64,000 nucleotides of DNA, taken from the NCBI GenBank assembly GCA_009823505.1, contig VZQC01004693.1:4744184-4808183 (forward strand), in the 5' to 3' direction. Shown here in pieces: positions 31,218 to 43,768 of the stretch. This stretch comes from Rhizomys pruinosus. Taxonomy: Eukaryota; Chordata; Mammalia; Rodentia; Spalacidae. Each line of letters starts with the position of its first letter. Position 1 is the stretch's first letter. Under the pieces are notes generated by a model. The model was not told the DNA's origin, did not search any database, and saw nothing but the letters and a program-made list of their open reading frames with translations. A program made the position numbers and the translations under genes.

Positions 31218-32957
31218 ACTCCCTGAGGGTCACAGAGACATGTGTCCACATTGCACAGAAACCCAGGTGATCCCAACACTAACTGCTGGAAAAATCTCTA
31301 TCCTGATCCTTTGATGTTTCAAAAAACAGAAACAATAAAAACCACACCCTCCCAAACAAAAAGTCTAAACAAAACAAGACCTCTGTCTTGGAGAGGACAG
31401 CAGATGGTCACAGATGCCGAGGCCTTCATATGCTGAGAACAGACACTCTGGGTTCTGAGGCCACCTTTGAAAGACTCACAGCTGAGGAGAAGCTGCACTG
31501 GGCTGGGACAAAGGGCTGCAGGTTCTTGCTGAGATGGCTTTGCCATTGTTTGCAGCACTGAGCAGGCAGTGGCTGAGACACTAAAGGAAGACTCACAGAC
31601 AGGGCCCAGCATCCAGGTGATCTGCTTTAAATGATGGTGCCTTCTGCCCAGCTGAGAAGGCTGCCCGTCAGCTAGAAGCCAGCGACGAGCACTTGACCCA
31701 GAACAGAGGGCTGAGAACTTTTCGGACATCCCAGACCCTCTGGAATCTCTCTGCAGTCCTGTCTTCAGCTCTGGCTGCAGTCCCTCGGCGGCCCTGTGTG
31801 CAGGATTCCTGTAGCGTCTGTCTCACATGCCTTCCTCGCCGGCTGATTCCTGTTCCCATCAGAGTGGTTCTTTTGCCTTTGGCCCTGAAGAGACCCCCAG
31901 TTCCTTCCCAGGGTGCTGTCTGCTCTGTCAGGTCATCTGGCAGCCAGCTGTGCTGGGAAGTCCACACTCTCCTTAAGCATTTACAACAAGAGGGGAAACT
32001 CCCAGGAAATAAAAGGCTCTCCTGAAGAGCCAGGCAGGCTCGGTTACTAATCGCCTGAGCCCAACCTTTCATCAGTGATAAGGCCTGTCTGAATTTAACA
32101 GCCCCAGAGCCACACAGACTGGAGGCCTGGGAAAGACATGCCCTCAGACTGAATTTGCTGCAAATCCTTCTCGCTTCCCTCATTGCTGGCACTTCAAAGG
32201 AACCCAGGCTCCTGGTGGCAGAGTGGCTGCCACCTCCCACCTCCTCAAGGCCAGCCCTGTGGTGGCCACATCCTGCTTGTAATGCCTGCCCCTTGGCTCC
32301 CTGTCCTGGACAGGGACACTTCCACCACTGGCCAGCACATTCGGCTATCTCATGTAACCAAGCCACAAGACCATGCTAGACATTTGGAGACACAGTTGGG
32401 CAGAGGAGGAGCTGATTCCAGTGAGAGACACAGCCTACACAAAACAGAAAACAGACTCAACCAGACACAGCTTGTCCTCATCAAGAGCTTCGCACAGAGA
32501 AATCTAAACCAGGATTGGATTTTAACAAGATGCAAACCATTTGCACGTGATGGGCAACGAGAGGCACTTGACATAACGTCTTACAAATGGTGGCCTGTGA
32601 TGACAGGGTCTGTCTACAGAAGGGCTAAGGGAGAATCACGCCTGCGCGCATGGCTTCCGCCAACCATCCTTGCTACTACAGTTCATTTTTTCCGAAGTGG
32701 CTGAATTAACAGAAATGGTCGCAGTCCAAAGCTACTATTAACATGCCATAGCCTCTAATTTTTTTTTCAACCATGGTAATTTGAAACAAATGCATCTGAC
32801 CAGGAACACATGAGAACACTTGCCTATTCTGGTGTTGGAAGCCAGTAGAAGTTTCCCACATCATCCTGTCTGTTGTTTAGACAGCCCGTGGGGTGCACTC
32901 TAACCAGGCTGTACAGTCACCTATGCCACATGGCCAGGGCAGGTGACCCCACAGACA
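31215..32957. other. No gene seen
   Basis: Unique-looking 1.7 kb with no SINE recognised. The minus frame 32366-31668 (232 codons) has several Cys, Trp and Arg residues but no domain I recognise, and overlapping frames are open as well. Confidence 0.42.
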
Positions 32958-33062
32958 TATCCCTCTGTACCAGCTTCCTATTGCTGCTGGAAAAAAATCA
33001 CCATGCCATGAAATCAGTGGCCCAAATAGCACAAATATTGTCATGTAAGCATGTGATCAATT
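32958..33062 (-). mobile_element. Old LTR-like fragment
   Basis: CAGCTTCCTATTGCTGCTGG, then AAATCAGTGGCCCAAATAGCACAAAT, resembles the reversed end of an ancient mammalian LTR (TGCTGTAACAAATTACC...GTGGCTTAAAACAACACAAAT). Confidence 0.33.
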
Positions 33063-34294
33063 AAAAAAATGACACAGAGAGGAGACATTTTTACCAGATC
33101 TTCAAAGTCAGGTGTGTTTTGCTTTCAGCTCGTCTGGATAGACAAGCTATGTTTCAAGTGCCTGGTCACCACTAAAGCCAGTGCAATTGGGTTGGATAGC
33201 GCCACTGTCATGGCATGGGTCAGGGTCTGAGGGATGACTTTGCATGTTAGAACAAAGCTGTCGCAGACCTGCAATGGAACTGAGGGAACATCTCCAGGCC
33301 AGAGCCTTCACCAGCAGCTCATGGCATGTGTGGGAGTTCCAGCCCTGAGAGTCAGTCACTTCTTAATTGGCTCAACCAGTCAGCTGGCATCTTCTGCTGT
33401 GCCTACCCTCCTGTCACTGGCTGTCAGCATCATTTGCATCTGGGATTGGCGAGGGTCTCAAGGAAGTGATTCCTTAAGTGACTGGAGGTGTTTGAGTATT
33501 CCCAAGCTAAATTTGAGGATCCTGTTATAGAAAAGCCCAAAGCGACAGGTAATGAGGGCAAGGGTGTCCCAAAGCGTCCGTGCAAATGATGCCATGGGCT
33601 TGAATCTTTTCTGCACTTGGCAGGTCCTCTGGGTTTAGGTGTCGGTGCCAAATACGGGAGTGCTAAACCACCCGAGCTGGCTTTCCATCACTGCCGAGCA
33701 TTCTGTGTGGCTTTCTTATTGGTATAGTTGGGTTTATGCTTTCTATAAAATTATATGACCTGTTTTTATCTCTTCCTTATACTTCTCCCTTTATTACAAA
33801 CACTTTAGAAACATATTTCTTATGATGGAAGAATACAATACAAACAACTCAGACATCGAGTCTCTCATTTTGGTGGGCTGGGCTAACCCCAACAGGAGGG
33901 TGTGCCAGGTGGGGGTATCACCAAGGGCAGGTGATGCTCAGCGGTGCAGTGCAGGGTCCGCAGTCATGACCAGATCTGTTGGCCTGGGAGCCAGAAGACC
34001 AGAAAGAGACCCAGGGTCTTGGTGATGTGGTTGGGAGCACGGCAGGCAGGGCTGGGGCAGAATTCAGGCCCAAGGAAAGTAGAAGCAGAAGCTGCCCCTC
34101 ACTGAGATGCTAGAAGCCCAGTGTGCCAGGATGCTCCTGTGCTCCCCGCAGCCAATGCCAAGGATGTGCTCTGCAGTCTGGAGCCCTCATCCAGTGCTGC
34201 TGGCACACCCAAGCTGCTCCCCCTAGCCTCCCTTCTAGAGCCCTAGGATGCAAGGAAGAGCTCTCCATCGCTGGACCCCATGGAAGGGTCTTGT
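33063..34294. other. No gene seen
   Basis: Unique-looking sequence. An AT-rich stretch lies at 33715-33850. No frame or repeat was recognised. Confidence 0.43.
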
Positions 34295-34475
34295 CTTTGC
34301 ACCTCCATAACAAAATACCCGAGGCTGGGAGCTCCAAGGTCAGGGCACTGGCACGGCTGGTGTCTGGTGAGGGCAGCTGCATCCCAGGAGACATTTCATT
34401 GCTACACTCTCTTGATCCTGGAGGGTGGGATGTTGTGACGTAGAGCAGAGCAGAAAGGAGACCAGGCCACACCTA
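34295..34475 (-). mobile_element. MLT1-like LTR fragment (ERVL-MaLR), reverse
   Basis: CCATAACAAAATACCCGAGGC, GAGCTCCAAGGTCAGGGCAC and GGTGTCTGGTGAGGGCAGC follow the complement of the 3' half of the same LTR class as 15603-15800. Confidence 0.52.
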
Positions 34476-36663
34476 TGAGCAAACAGGCTCCATTATCCGG
34501 ACTTCAGTCCCAGCGGGCTGACTTCAGGTCGGGTGAAGGGAGGTTCATCAATGGAGAGGGACTGGGCTGCACTCGTGGAACAAAGAGAGCAGAGGCTTTG
34601 ATTGAATTCCTGGGGTGGGCTAAACTTGGCAGCTGTCCATCAGTCATGGGCACGATTTCAAAAGATGTTTTCTTCTCATGAACAGGCATTCTGGCCTTGA
34701 GGTTTGCAGGCTGATGAGCGGGGACTTAACCCAGGAACTGCTGAGTTACTCATCTCATGTAAACGCCCTGACCTGTGGTTTGGTCTGAGCGTCATGGTCA
34801 GGCTGAAGGACTCGCAGTGTTTGAGCAACTAAGAAAGCACACAGGAGGTGAGGAGTGGAAGAAACACACACTGGATCCAGTGGGCGACAGGCCAAGTACG
34901 CCCTGCATCAGAGTCTTGGACAAAGCATTTCTCTGTGAGCAACAGGACTCTGTACAGAACTAAATGGAGTCTGACGCAAAGGTAGTGGCAGCAAAGGGGC
35001 AGCAGATAAAGTATGAAGAGAGGCCAAAACTTTGACCCATCACAGTCACCCCTCAGATGTCTGCGGGCTCCAGTGAAGAGTCAGTCAGTGGTGTAGCTAA
35101 AGTACCATCAGGTTTCTGCAAAGTCACCTGGGTGACTATTACCACAGCCTCCAAGTGTATGTGTTGCCTGCAGCAAAGCGAGAGGAAACCTATGGGGCAT
35201 GTCTAGCTGTGTGGCTAGAAACCAGAGGTTAAGTCAGTTAAGGCCAAATGCTTGGACTCTGGGCTGACGGGCCATCTACACCTGAGTTCGGTCTAGGGTT
35301 TGCCAAGGTCAGATTAGGGAATGAGGTTCTGTCATTTGTCATCAGTGTGGCCGTTTCAAACCCCACCAGACTTAGCTGGGTTGAGCCACAGGGGATCCTA
35401 GTCTGTGAACATCCTGGCCTTGTGGTCTAATCTGGTTTGTGACAAAGCCGTCGAGAGCACAGTACAATAGGTGAGAACTCAAGGCCTTCGCATCCATTTG
35501 TCCACTTGTGGTGGTGGCCTTTCTCTCTCTTACTCTAGAGGGACTAAATGCCGTGATGTCTCGGGAGGCCCTGGGCGAGGGAGCTAATTCACTACCCAAG
35601 CACTTCCTGAATGCCACACAGTGCAAGGTGGAGCTACAGAATGTGGTCCTTGGAACAAGACTGCTGTCATTTTTGTCAGGTCAGCTATGCCAAATGGCAA
35701 GAGTTCATCATAGCCAGGCCTGTGGACTGTGGACATTCCCCTTGGAAGTGGCTGGAGAGGGTCATTGGGCCCTCACCTGAGGATCTAATGGCTCCTCCTG
35801 GCCCGTTGCCTGCAATTCTGCCCTAACTGCTCAGAAGGTGCTAGAGTGTATAGGTTAACTGGGAAGGAGGTCCTTCTGCGCAGCTATGGGGGAGCCGCCA
35901 TCCATGTAGCACGAGGACTTTCCACACAGCTGTTTTGAGGTTGCCGTGCTCCGTAAGTAAGCCCAGTAGAACCGTGCTTTGGTGTGTTACTGGGAACTCA
36001 TTAGGACAGGTGAGATGTTCACATCTTCCCAGGGAAGGATTTTCACAATACCATCACTTTGACCATTAAATTTCTACTGGAGTCTTTGGGACCCTTTGCC
36101 CCTGGCCTGCAACTATATGTTCTGGGAACAAGTGAGAGAGAGGTAGCAGTTGGGGGCAACTCTCCATGTGTCCTTTCATGGCGTGTGGGGCTGGCCAGAC
36201 ACCACGCTGGCATGTATGCAGCCGTCCTGGGGGCCCACAGCAGGACAGTGTCTACCTAATGGCTTCCTGTGATTTTCTCCTTTCAGTCTTCACCATAGAC
36301 AAACCCCCTTCCCCCCTTCCCTAGATGTTGGGGACCTGGTACACAGTCCCAGGGAAACAGGAGTCATCATGCTGGGGCTGTTGCTCTGGCTACACACAAG
36401 TGAGGTAGCCCTGATGGGGAAGAGGAGTCTTACACATACCAGGAAGACTTTGAGGATCTGCACAGCTACACGGAGGCCCAGGGAGAGCCCAGAAGAGGAG
36501 CTCCAGCTAGAAAATCCCAGGTAGCTCTGTGCGTGCAGCCTGGGATCCGAGGCCCGCAGCCCAAGGTTGGGAACAAGGGCTTCAGAAGATAGGAGCCTGA
36601 CCTCTCTTCCCATGTCCTTCCTAAGCACAGACTCTGGCCGGTGTTCCCTTAAGACCTAAACAG
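34476..36663. other. No gene seen
   Basis: About 2.2 kb of unique-looking sequence without recognised repeats, the longest repeat-poor stretch in the second half of the window. A pyrimidine tract ending in AG (35518-35536) looks like a splice acceptor, and the frame after it stays open for about 80 codons, but there is no match to a known protein. Confidence 0.4.
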
Positions 36664-36764
36664 GGGGCTGGAGAGATGGTTCAGTGGTTAAGAGCACTGA
36701 CTGCTCTCACAGAGGACCTGGGTTCGATTCCCAGCACCCACATGGCGACTAAGAACTGTCTTTA
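36664..36764 (+). mobile_element. B3/B2 SINE, 5' half
   Basis: GGGGCTGGAGAGATGGTTCA, GACCTGGGTTCGATTCCCAG, ACATGGCGACTAAGAACTG; cut short by the B1 start at 36765. Confidence 0.8.
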
Positions 36765-37132
36765 AGCTGGGCGTGGTGGCACATGCCTTTATTTTTTAAA
36801 ATTTTTTATTAATTTTATTTATTTCTGTATGTGTATGAATGTACTGTCTGCATGCAAGTTTGTGCACCCGTGTCGTGCAATGCCGTGGAGGTCAGAAGAG
36901 GGTGTCGGATTCCCCTGGAACTGGAGTTCTCCTGGAATTGGAGTTTCAGACGGTTCTCAGCCGCCATGTGGGTGCTGGGGATCGAACCCGGGTCCTCTGC
37001 AAGAGCGGTCAGCGCTCTTAACCACTAGGCCATCTCTCCAGCCCCGGCACATGCCTTTAATCCTAGCACTTGGGAGGCAGAGGCAGGTGGATCTCTGTGA
37101 GTTCAAGGCCAGCCTGTTCTACAGAGTGAGAA
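36765..37132 (+). mobile_element. B1 SINE interrupted by a B3
   Basis: The first 27 bp (AGCTGGGCGTGGTGG and on) lie at 36765-36791. The B1 resumes at 37046 with GGCACATGCCTTTAATCCTA and ends near 37132. The gap is an inserted B3. Confidence 0.9.
36792..37045 (-). mobile_element. B3 SINE inserted in the B1 (17-bp duplication variant)
   Basis: Reverse B3 with T-rich tail at the left and CCATCTCTCCAGCCCC at the right. GGCACATGCCTTTA at 36778-36791 and 37046-37059 is the target-site duplication. It carries the CCTGGAACTGGAGTTCT duplication (36914 and 36931). Confidence 0.95.
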
Positions 37133-37235
37133 AAAAAAAGACCTAGACAGACACAGGAACTTTTAGAAATGTGGCTCTGGGGAAGGCCGGTGCCCCAGGA
37201 GGGTTGTGAAGTCCGAGAATGACAGGGTCAGTGAT

Positions 37236-37452
37236 GGTTCTTTTTTTTTTATTTATTATTTTTTATGTGTATGAGTATACTGTCTGCATGTAGGTTGGCG
37301 CACCCATGTCGTGCAATGCCGCGGAGGTCAGAAGAGGGCGTTGGATTCCCCTGGAACTGGAGTTAAAGATGGTTCTTGGGTGCTGGGAATCGAACCCGGG
37401 TCCTCTGCAAGAGCAGTTGGCACTCTTAACCACTGAGCCATCTCTCCAGCCC
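37236..37452 (-). mobile_element. B3 SINE, form without the 17-bp duplication
   Basis: Reverse B3 with CCTGGAACTGGAGTTAAAGA (single copy). CAGTGAT at 37229-37235 and 37453-37459 is a short flanking repeat. Confidence 0.9.
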
Positions 37453-37459
37453 CAGTGAT

Positions 37460-38702
37460 TTTTCAATAATCAAAAACTACAACCAATAACAAGGTATCTC
37501 CTAGAGGGGACAAGGCTGCCCAACTGGGTAGGGCCTGAGCGCAGCAGCTTCTGTTTAGGGTCATGGTGGCACACAGGGAAGACTTGTGCAGTGATGGTTG
37601 GGGGCTGTTGACCTGCCCCGCTTGCCTAGGAGGGAGCAAAACCATATTCAGGGGTTGGACAGCCCGGCACCAGGACTGGCCTCGCCTGGGGCCTGTCTAC
37701 CTCCCTCTACCTGAACGCTGGCCTCTACCCTGTGGGCTCTGGACCTCTGCTTGCCTGTCTGTCTTGGGAGATTCCAAGTCCTTTCCTTGTGTCCACCGGG
37801 CATGGCTTCCTTGCAGTGCTGAGGACTTGTGGGGCAGTCGGGAGAGGCATGGCCTGGAAGCGCCCATTCTGTAGCCCCGCCCCCGACCTGGTGGCAGAAA
37901 GTCCTTCCTTCTGGTGCTGGCCTGCATGCGGTGCGAATTGAGGCAGGCTTGTCATGAACGACCAGCTGTGGTGGTAGGCACGGTCGGTCCACAGCTTCCT
38001 GGGCTTCCCAGCACCATGGCCCCTTTCCCAGGCCCCATCTCACTTGCTGGGAGGCCTGGGGTGGGACTGTGGTGAACACTGTCTCTCTATGCCTCAGCTT
38101 GATTCTCCATCCTTGGGTCAGACAGCTCTGAAAGGCCACATTTGCCTTGCAGCCACGGAAGGGGGAGGAAGCTGGGTCTGCTGCAGTGTGCGGCTCTCCC
38201 TGGGTCTCCACCTCACACACTGCCTCTCATTCATCACAAGGCAGCCCAGGGCAGTGTTCCTCTCTGACACAGCTGGGCCCCCACCCAGGAAGGGCACTGA
38301 ATGACAACACCCAGCCTGCCAGCAGTGATAGCAGAAAGGCCCCTAAAACAGACAGGGGACCATGGTGGGTGGGAGCTGGGGTCTAGCCACCACCCACCTG
38401 CTTTTGGTGGTTGGACCTGGTTGTCTCCCAACTCCTGGTACCAGAGCTGGGTGGACTAGAGGGAAAGAGAAAGGATGGGCGCCGGCGTCTGTTGTCCCAT
38501 TGATAGTTAGCTCTTGCCCCAGAAGCACCCCAGACCACAGCGAAGGAGCCTGGGCTCTGCCTTGGGCTCAGAACTCAGGCTAGGTGCCTCTGCCCATGCA
38601 TACACACCCTGTCTATTCAGCTCCTGACGTCTGCTCTGTGTTCCACCAGTGTAAGCTAGAACACACGTGTACACATCCTCCTCCATGGAGGCTCCTTGGA
38701 TT
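37460..38702. other. No gene seen; GC-rich
   Basis: Unique-looking GC-rich sequence. The minus frame 38220-37648 (190 codons) and the frames overlapping it have no recognised domain. Confidence 0.43.
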
Positions 38703-39003
38703 AGTTACCTTTCTGTTACTGTGCTCAAACACTGTGGCCAAGGCAACGGTTCCAGAGGGATGAGCCCATCACGGTGGGGAGGCACGGTGACAGGGGCGGC
38801 CTGAACTCACGGCTTACACATTCACAGGAAACAGACAGAACAAAGCTGGAAGTGGGGCCTGCCCCCAGTGACACACTTCCTCTAGACAGGCTCCACCCCC
38901 TAAGTGCCCCATGACCCTCCCCCAAGAGTGCTACCAAACCAACCACGGATGAAGTGTGCACATACTTGGAGCCCAAATGGATGCTTCTCATTCAAACTAC
39001 CAC
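38703..39003 (-). mobile_element. MaLR-type LTR (ORR1-like), reverse
   Basis: TTAGTTACCTTTCTGTTACT, GGCAACGGTTCCAGAGGGA, AGCTGGAAGTGGGGCCTGCC, AGACAGGCTCCACCCCCTAA and ATGCTTCTCATTCAAACTAC follow the complement of an ORR1-like LTR almost end to end. Confidence 0.62.
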
Positions 39004-39239
39004 ACACTTCCTTTTCCAGGGAGGATTCTGTGGCAGAGGCTCTGTGCCAGGCCCAGGGAATCCCCTGAGAAGAGGGTTGTGGAGCCCTCTGCCAACTGGC
39101 TTGACCTTGACCTTCTGGAGGAGACTCAGGAAGCAACAGCTCTTCTTCCTGTCACAGCCTGTCCTCAGGCTCCCTGGGCAGATGATGATGGAGATAGAGC
39201 CATGTGTTCACACCACCTGCTGCAGCTGGGTTTTCACCT
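39004..39239. other. No gene seen
   Basis: Unique-looking sequence between the LTR and a MIR-like fragment. Confidence 0.4.
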
Positions 39240-39312
39240 CTGACACCATCCCCGCCCCCCAGTCAAACTGTGCTTTACAGGTGAGGAAACTGAGGCTATA
39301 GAGCCCGTCTTT
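39240..39312 (+). mobile_element. MIR fragment
   Basis: CTTTACAGGTGAGGAAACTG followed by AGGCTATAGAG is the hallmark core segment of mammalian MIR SINEs. Confidence 0.5.
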
Positions 39313-42094
39313 GTGGCTGTGTGTGATGGCAGTTCTGGTGAGGTGTGCCCATCCTAAATACAAACAATTGGATCTCCAAGACCTTCCCTTGATTATTATT
39401 AGACCTTCATTCCAAGCAAGGTCTCCTTCCAGGCTGAGGTGTGAACACTCACATGTATTTGAGGTACCATTCACCCTACCTGCAGTCCACAGACTTCACC
39501 CCCTGCCCCCACCTGGCCCTCTCTAGGTGTTTGGGTCCTCTCACCCCTTTGCTCCAAGCTCCAGTCCCGACAGCCTCTGCCAGCTGAATTCTGAGCACGG
39601 CGCCTGGTTCTACATCATGACAATGGATGCTGCTCGGTAGCAGGGTGCATGGCTCTTGCCTTAGTTCTGAATTGTTCTCTTTAGTGTCCCTAGTTGGCTA
39701 AGGCAGTTCCAAGATTTTGAGCATGGTGATTGAACAATGTCTTAACGGAGAGTGCTGGGAGCGAGCTCGGGGGAGGGCAGTACCGAGCATTCCAGCCATG
39801 GCGAACCGCTGTGCAGGGAACAGGTGCAGCCCACACCTGCTAGCCCTCCCAGGCCCAGGGTAAGTGGCAGGCTGGTTTCTGCTTTACTGCTGAGTCAGGG
39901 ATAACTAGGGCATGGATGGTGAAGGTCAGGTATTACTAGTATATGTAGATGTTGTTTGTGATTTCTAGGAAACATCATTTACCAAACATGTCTGCTTTCA
40001 GCATGATGCTCAGCTGGGCTGCATGCTGGCTCTGCAGAGGAACTTTTCTGACCCCCTCTGGCTGGCATTTATAGATAGCAGGTCCTTGGCCTGCAGCGGG
40101 GCAGTGAGGGAGGACAGAGGATGGGTTGGGGAGAGCAGGATTCTCTGCACACAAGCCGACTCTCTTCCACCCTGGACCCGTCTGCTGCCCTAAAACAGCT
40201 TGTTGTCAAGCTCTGCTCTGAGCTCCTGCCTGACACTCACTGCAAATTCGTTCTCAGGTTTTCTGTCTTCTGAGGTGTCTGGGCTTCCTCTACACTGTAG
40301 TTCCCATTCTGTCTGTGGCGTCTCCACTCGCCCTTGATCCTTACCTTCACTGTCACCCTCCTGGAGTTTCCTCAGTGACCACAGATAAACACACTCTCTA
40401 CACTGAATAGGAGATTTTGCAGTGTTTTTCTCGGGTTGCCTGAACACAGGGGGTGGCCTGCACCAGCGTTTGACCAACAGGGGAATCCTAGGCCACCTGC
40501 CACACTGTGAGATGAGACGGCAAGAACAACGTGTCACATTCCTAATGCCAAACAGCATCTAGAGAGCAAAGTCCTGGCAGGCAGTGTGACACGCAGATAG
40601 ATGTGGGTGGCAAATCCCCCAGAGAGAAAGCACTGAGGGCTGCATGATGGGGTGACAGTGTGAGGAGGGAGTGGCAGAAGGCGGCTCCACTGAGCCAGAA
40701 TGTGCTGAACTTGCCACAGATCCCACGGCAGCTGCCCTGGGTCTCCTCATACCAGAGGGCAAAGCACTCACTCTAGGCTGCTGTAAGATGCCCTGCAGAT
40801 GGGGACTGAAATAGGGTGGGCTATGCCCCCAGCCCCTCGTGTATCTCATGAAGTCGGGTCCACAGCAGCATCCTATGGCCTACCTTGAAGACTGAGAGTG
40901 AGGAGAGATGAGGACAGGCCCAGTCTCAGGCCCCCAGAAGGCCATCCTGTACCACACAGCTTCCTTGGCCAATGAGACATGGCCTTTTCTGTGAGTTGTT
41001 TAAGAGCCGAGGCTAGGCTATCCAAGCTACTTCTCTCCTCCCGTCCCTAGGCTGGTACCCAGGGATCACAAAGGAGACCAAATCTTGGCCGACTCGTGGT
41101 GGTGGGTGTGTGGGCTGGAGATGGCTATACCGAAGAGCACCAGTAGCCACTTGGGTCTGGGGGTTGGGCTGCAGCGTAATTCTGCAGCCCCAGCTTACGA
41201 GCACTGCACTGGGGTCTCTCATGTCTGAGTGTGTGTGTTTTACAGAGTGGATGGCAGGAGATGAGGGCAAGCTAGGATGGCGCCTCACATCAGAAAAGCA
41301 CTTGCACATTTAAGGCCTTTGCCAACCCTTCCAAGGTGACTAGACGACAGCTAACCACCATGAACAGCCACTGGTCATCTGACTGTGGATCTGCAGCGTT
41401 GGATGGCAGCCCGGTGATGGGAGTGACCTGCACTGTGGGGGTTCACAGTCACAATAACCTGTGTTATTCAAAGCATACTGGCTTTGAAGGGATTTCACTG
41501 TTAGATACATGTATAAACTAGACTCAGTCATACTCTATTGTGATTGTTCTGCAAATACAATCTCCACCCCAAAGAAATGGCTGGAAATGAGAAAACCTCA
41601 TTGCAAACCACAGCGAAACCAAGAGGTGTCCATCTCTCCCCACTCGATGCGCTCCGGAGCCTCTCTGATACTTGATTCCATTTTCACCCTGAGATATCGA
41701 AGATGCCCAGCTGTCCCAGGCTTGCCTAAGTCATCCTGACATGGACATGCAGACTGTAGGAGAGTGCTGGGGTTTTGTCTGCACAGGAGCACCATTCTGA
41801 ATGTCTGCAAGTAGAGTTTCAGTGGAGACAATTGACGCTATGTGCTGTCAACTCGATTTTCAGACATCCTGTGTTACCTTTCCCCACAGTGCCAACCTGT
41901 CGCCTTGTCTCACCAGCCTCGAGCTTCATTTCCATGGGGCTTGGCCGACTTCACAGACAGGGCCAGCTCCTTCACTCTTTTCTTTGTTCTCCACTAATGA
42001 ATTTAACGCTGGATTTAAATACGTTAAAGCAATAAGGACCATTTATATTTTGTTCTTCATGATTTTATTTGTGTATTTCTTTCTGTTAAAGCCC
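39313..42094. other. No gene seen
   Basis: About 2.8 kb of unique-looking sequence. A small CpG-containing block at 39740-39805 (GGGAGCGAGCTCGGGGGAGG and following) is the only CpG cluster. The minus frame 40558-40190 (122 codons) ends in a charged stretch (EFAVSVRQELRAELDNKLF) that I cannot assign. Confidence 0.4.
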
Positions 42095-42305
42095 TGCTGT
42101 CGGGGTGGCAAGGTGGCCACGAGGTGAAGGCATTTGCTAAGGACCAGAGTTCGAAATGTGGACATATATGGTAGAAGGAGAGGACTGACTCCTGTAAGTT
42201 GTTGTCTAACCTCCACATGTGCACTGTGGCACATGTGTATGTAAGCACACGAGCGCACATATACACACATATTATGCACGTGATAAATACATATAAAATA
42301 TTTTA
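42095..42305 (+). mobile_element. B4/RSINE-type SINE
   Basis: GGGTGGCAAGGTGGCCACGA head, GTAGAAGGAGAGGACTGACT, CTCCACATGTGCACTGTGGC and an ATAAATACATATAAAATA end follow a tRNA-derived rodent SINE. Confidence 0.5.
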
Positions 42306-42341
42306 AAGCCTGACAATTTAAAAAGAAAATTTATGACATTT

Positions 42342-42552
42342 CATGGGGCTGGAGATAAGGTTTGGCAGTTAAGAACACTTGCTGTTCTTCCAGAGGACCT
42401 GGGTTTGATTCCCAGCACCCACAAGGGGCCTAACAACCATCTGTAACTCCAGTTCCAGGGGCTCTGAAACCCTCTTCTGGTCTAAGCAGGTTTTGCAAAA
42501 CACAGGTACCCTTACACACACGTAGGTAAAACTCTCATACAGATAGAAAACA
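42342..42552 (+). mobile_element. B3/B2 SINE
   Basis: GGGGCTGGAGATAAGGTTTG, GACCTGGGTTTGATTCCCAG, CCAGTTCCAGGGGCTCTGAA, with a decayed 3' end. Confidence 0.77.
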
Positions 42553-43069
42553 CTCAGTGGCTGGTGCACGTTAAGCCGACGTGCCAGCAGCACTAACGCG
42601 CAGGTCAGGAGCAGAGCTTCCCTTGTCTTTGGTGCTCTTTCTGCTTTTCGACTTTGAATGGCATTTTCTGGTTCTGGCCCGTCAGGCGAGGACTTCTGGG
42701 TTTCCCTGTAAGTTTGGAAAGGCACGCACACTGCAGGTCCGTCGGCTGCACTCTGCTGCGATGACCAGCTCTGTGGCTGCGGTGTCCCTGCCCTCGTACT
42801 CTGCAGCCGGGGCCCCATGCTCAGGGCCTGCCTGAACTGCCTCCACTCTGAGCTTTCTTCAGTCACCCTTGCTGTATGCTGGGACAAAGACCCTTCCCTG
42901 GCCTGTGCCTCTCTGCATGTTCCTTTTCCTGGCTTCCACCCCCCTCCACCTCCAACCCCCACTGGGCACCCTCCTTGTCAGGTGGTTGGTGTGTGCTTCT
43001 GCCTTAAAACCAGACTCCAGTCTACCCCTGTTTAAACATGGGTATTTTAAAACTGTTAGTCACTTTGCC
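42553..43069. other. No gene seen; CpG-containing
   Basis: The first 280 bp (42560-42830) contain about a dozen CpGs and a plus frame of 84 codons (42581-42835); I recognise no protein in it. The remainder is ordinary. Confidence 0.4.
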
Positions 43070-43235
43070 ACATTGGGACAAAATACCTGATATAAACAAC
43101 TTACAAGTAGAAAAGAATTATGTCCGTCCTTGGTTTCAAAACTTTCTGTCCCTGAGCCTGAACCCACGAGCAGGAGGAGTGTGAGGATGGGAGGGGGTGG
43201 GACAGCTCACCTCATGGTGACCAGGAAGCAAAAGA
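43070..43235 (-). mobile_element. Possible LTR fragment, reverse
   Basis: TGGGACAAAATACCTGATAT, AAACAACTTACAAG and GTGACCAGGAAGCAAAAG resemble the reversed end of a rodent MaLR-type LTR, but the middle is much altered. Confidence 0.3.
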
Positions 43236-43417
43236 AAAGAAAAAGAAAAAGAGGCCAGTGACAAGACAGCATTTTCAAAGGCATGTTCCGGTGATGCCAA
43301 GAACCCCTGCTGTCCCTGCCTCCAGACCTCCAGACCTCCAACAGTCTACTCAAACAGGACCGGCCAGTGGACCAGTGGACGGGAACACTGAGGAGCCATA
43401 TCTAGTCACCTCTCAGT

Positions 43418-43768
43418 ACTCAGCTACTGTGACTGTGAACACTACCCAGAGTACTCAGTTACTGTGACTATGTGAACACTACCCAGGGTGCTTAGTTACT
43501 GTGACTGTGTGAACACTACCCAGAGAGCTCAGCTACTGTGACTGTGAACACTACCCAGAGTGCTCAGTTACTGTGACTGTGTGAATACTACCCAGGGTGC
43601 TCAGCTACTGTGACTATGTGAACACTACCCAGAGTGCTCAGTTACTGTGACTATGTGAACACTACCCAGAGTGCTCAGTTACTGTGACTGTGTGAACACT
43701 ACCCAGAGTGCTCAGTTACTGTGACTGTGTGAACAGTACCCAGGGTGCTCAGCTACTGTGACTAGGTG
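43418..43768. repeat. 37-bp minisatellite, about 9.5 copies
   Basis: The unit CTCAGTTACTGTGACTGTGT plus GAACACTACCCAGAGTG is repeated with few changes. Variants are TTAC/CTAC, ACTGTG/ACTATG and CAGAG/CAGGG. One unit lacks 2 bp (TGTGACTGTGAAC). Confidence 0.96.

Noticed and set aside
43418..43768. CRISPR-like array
   Set aside because: Units are contiguous with no unique spacers; it is a minisatellite in a rodent genome.
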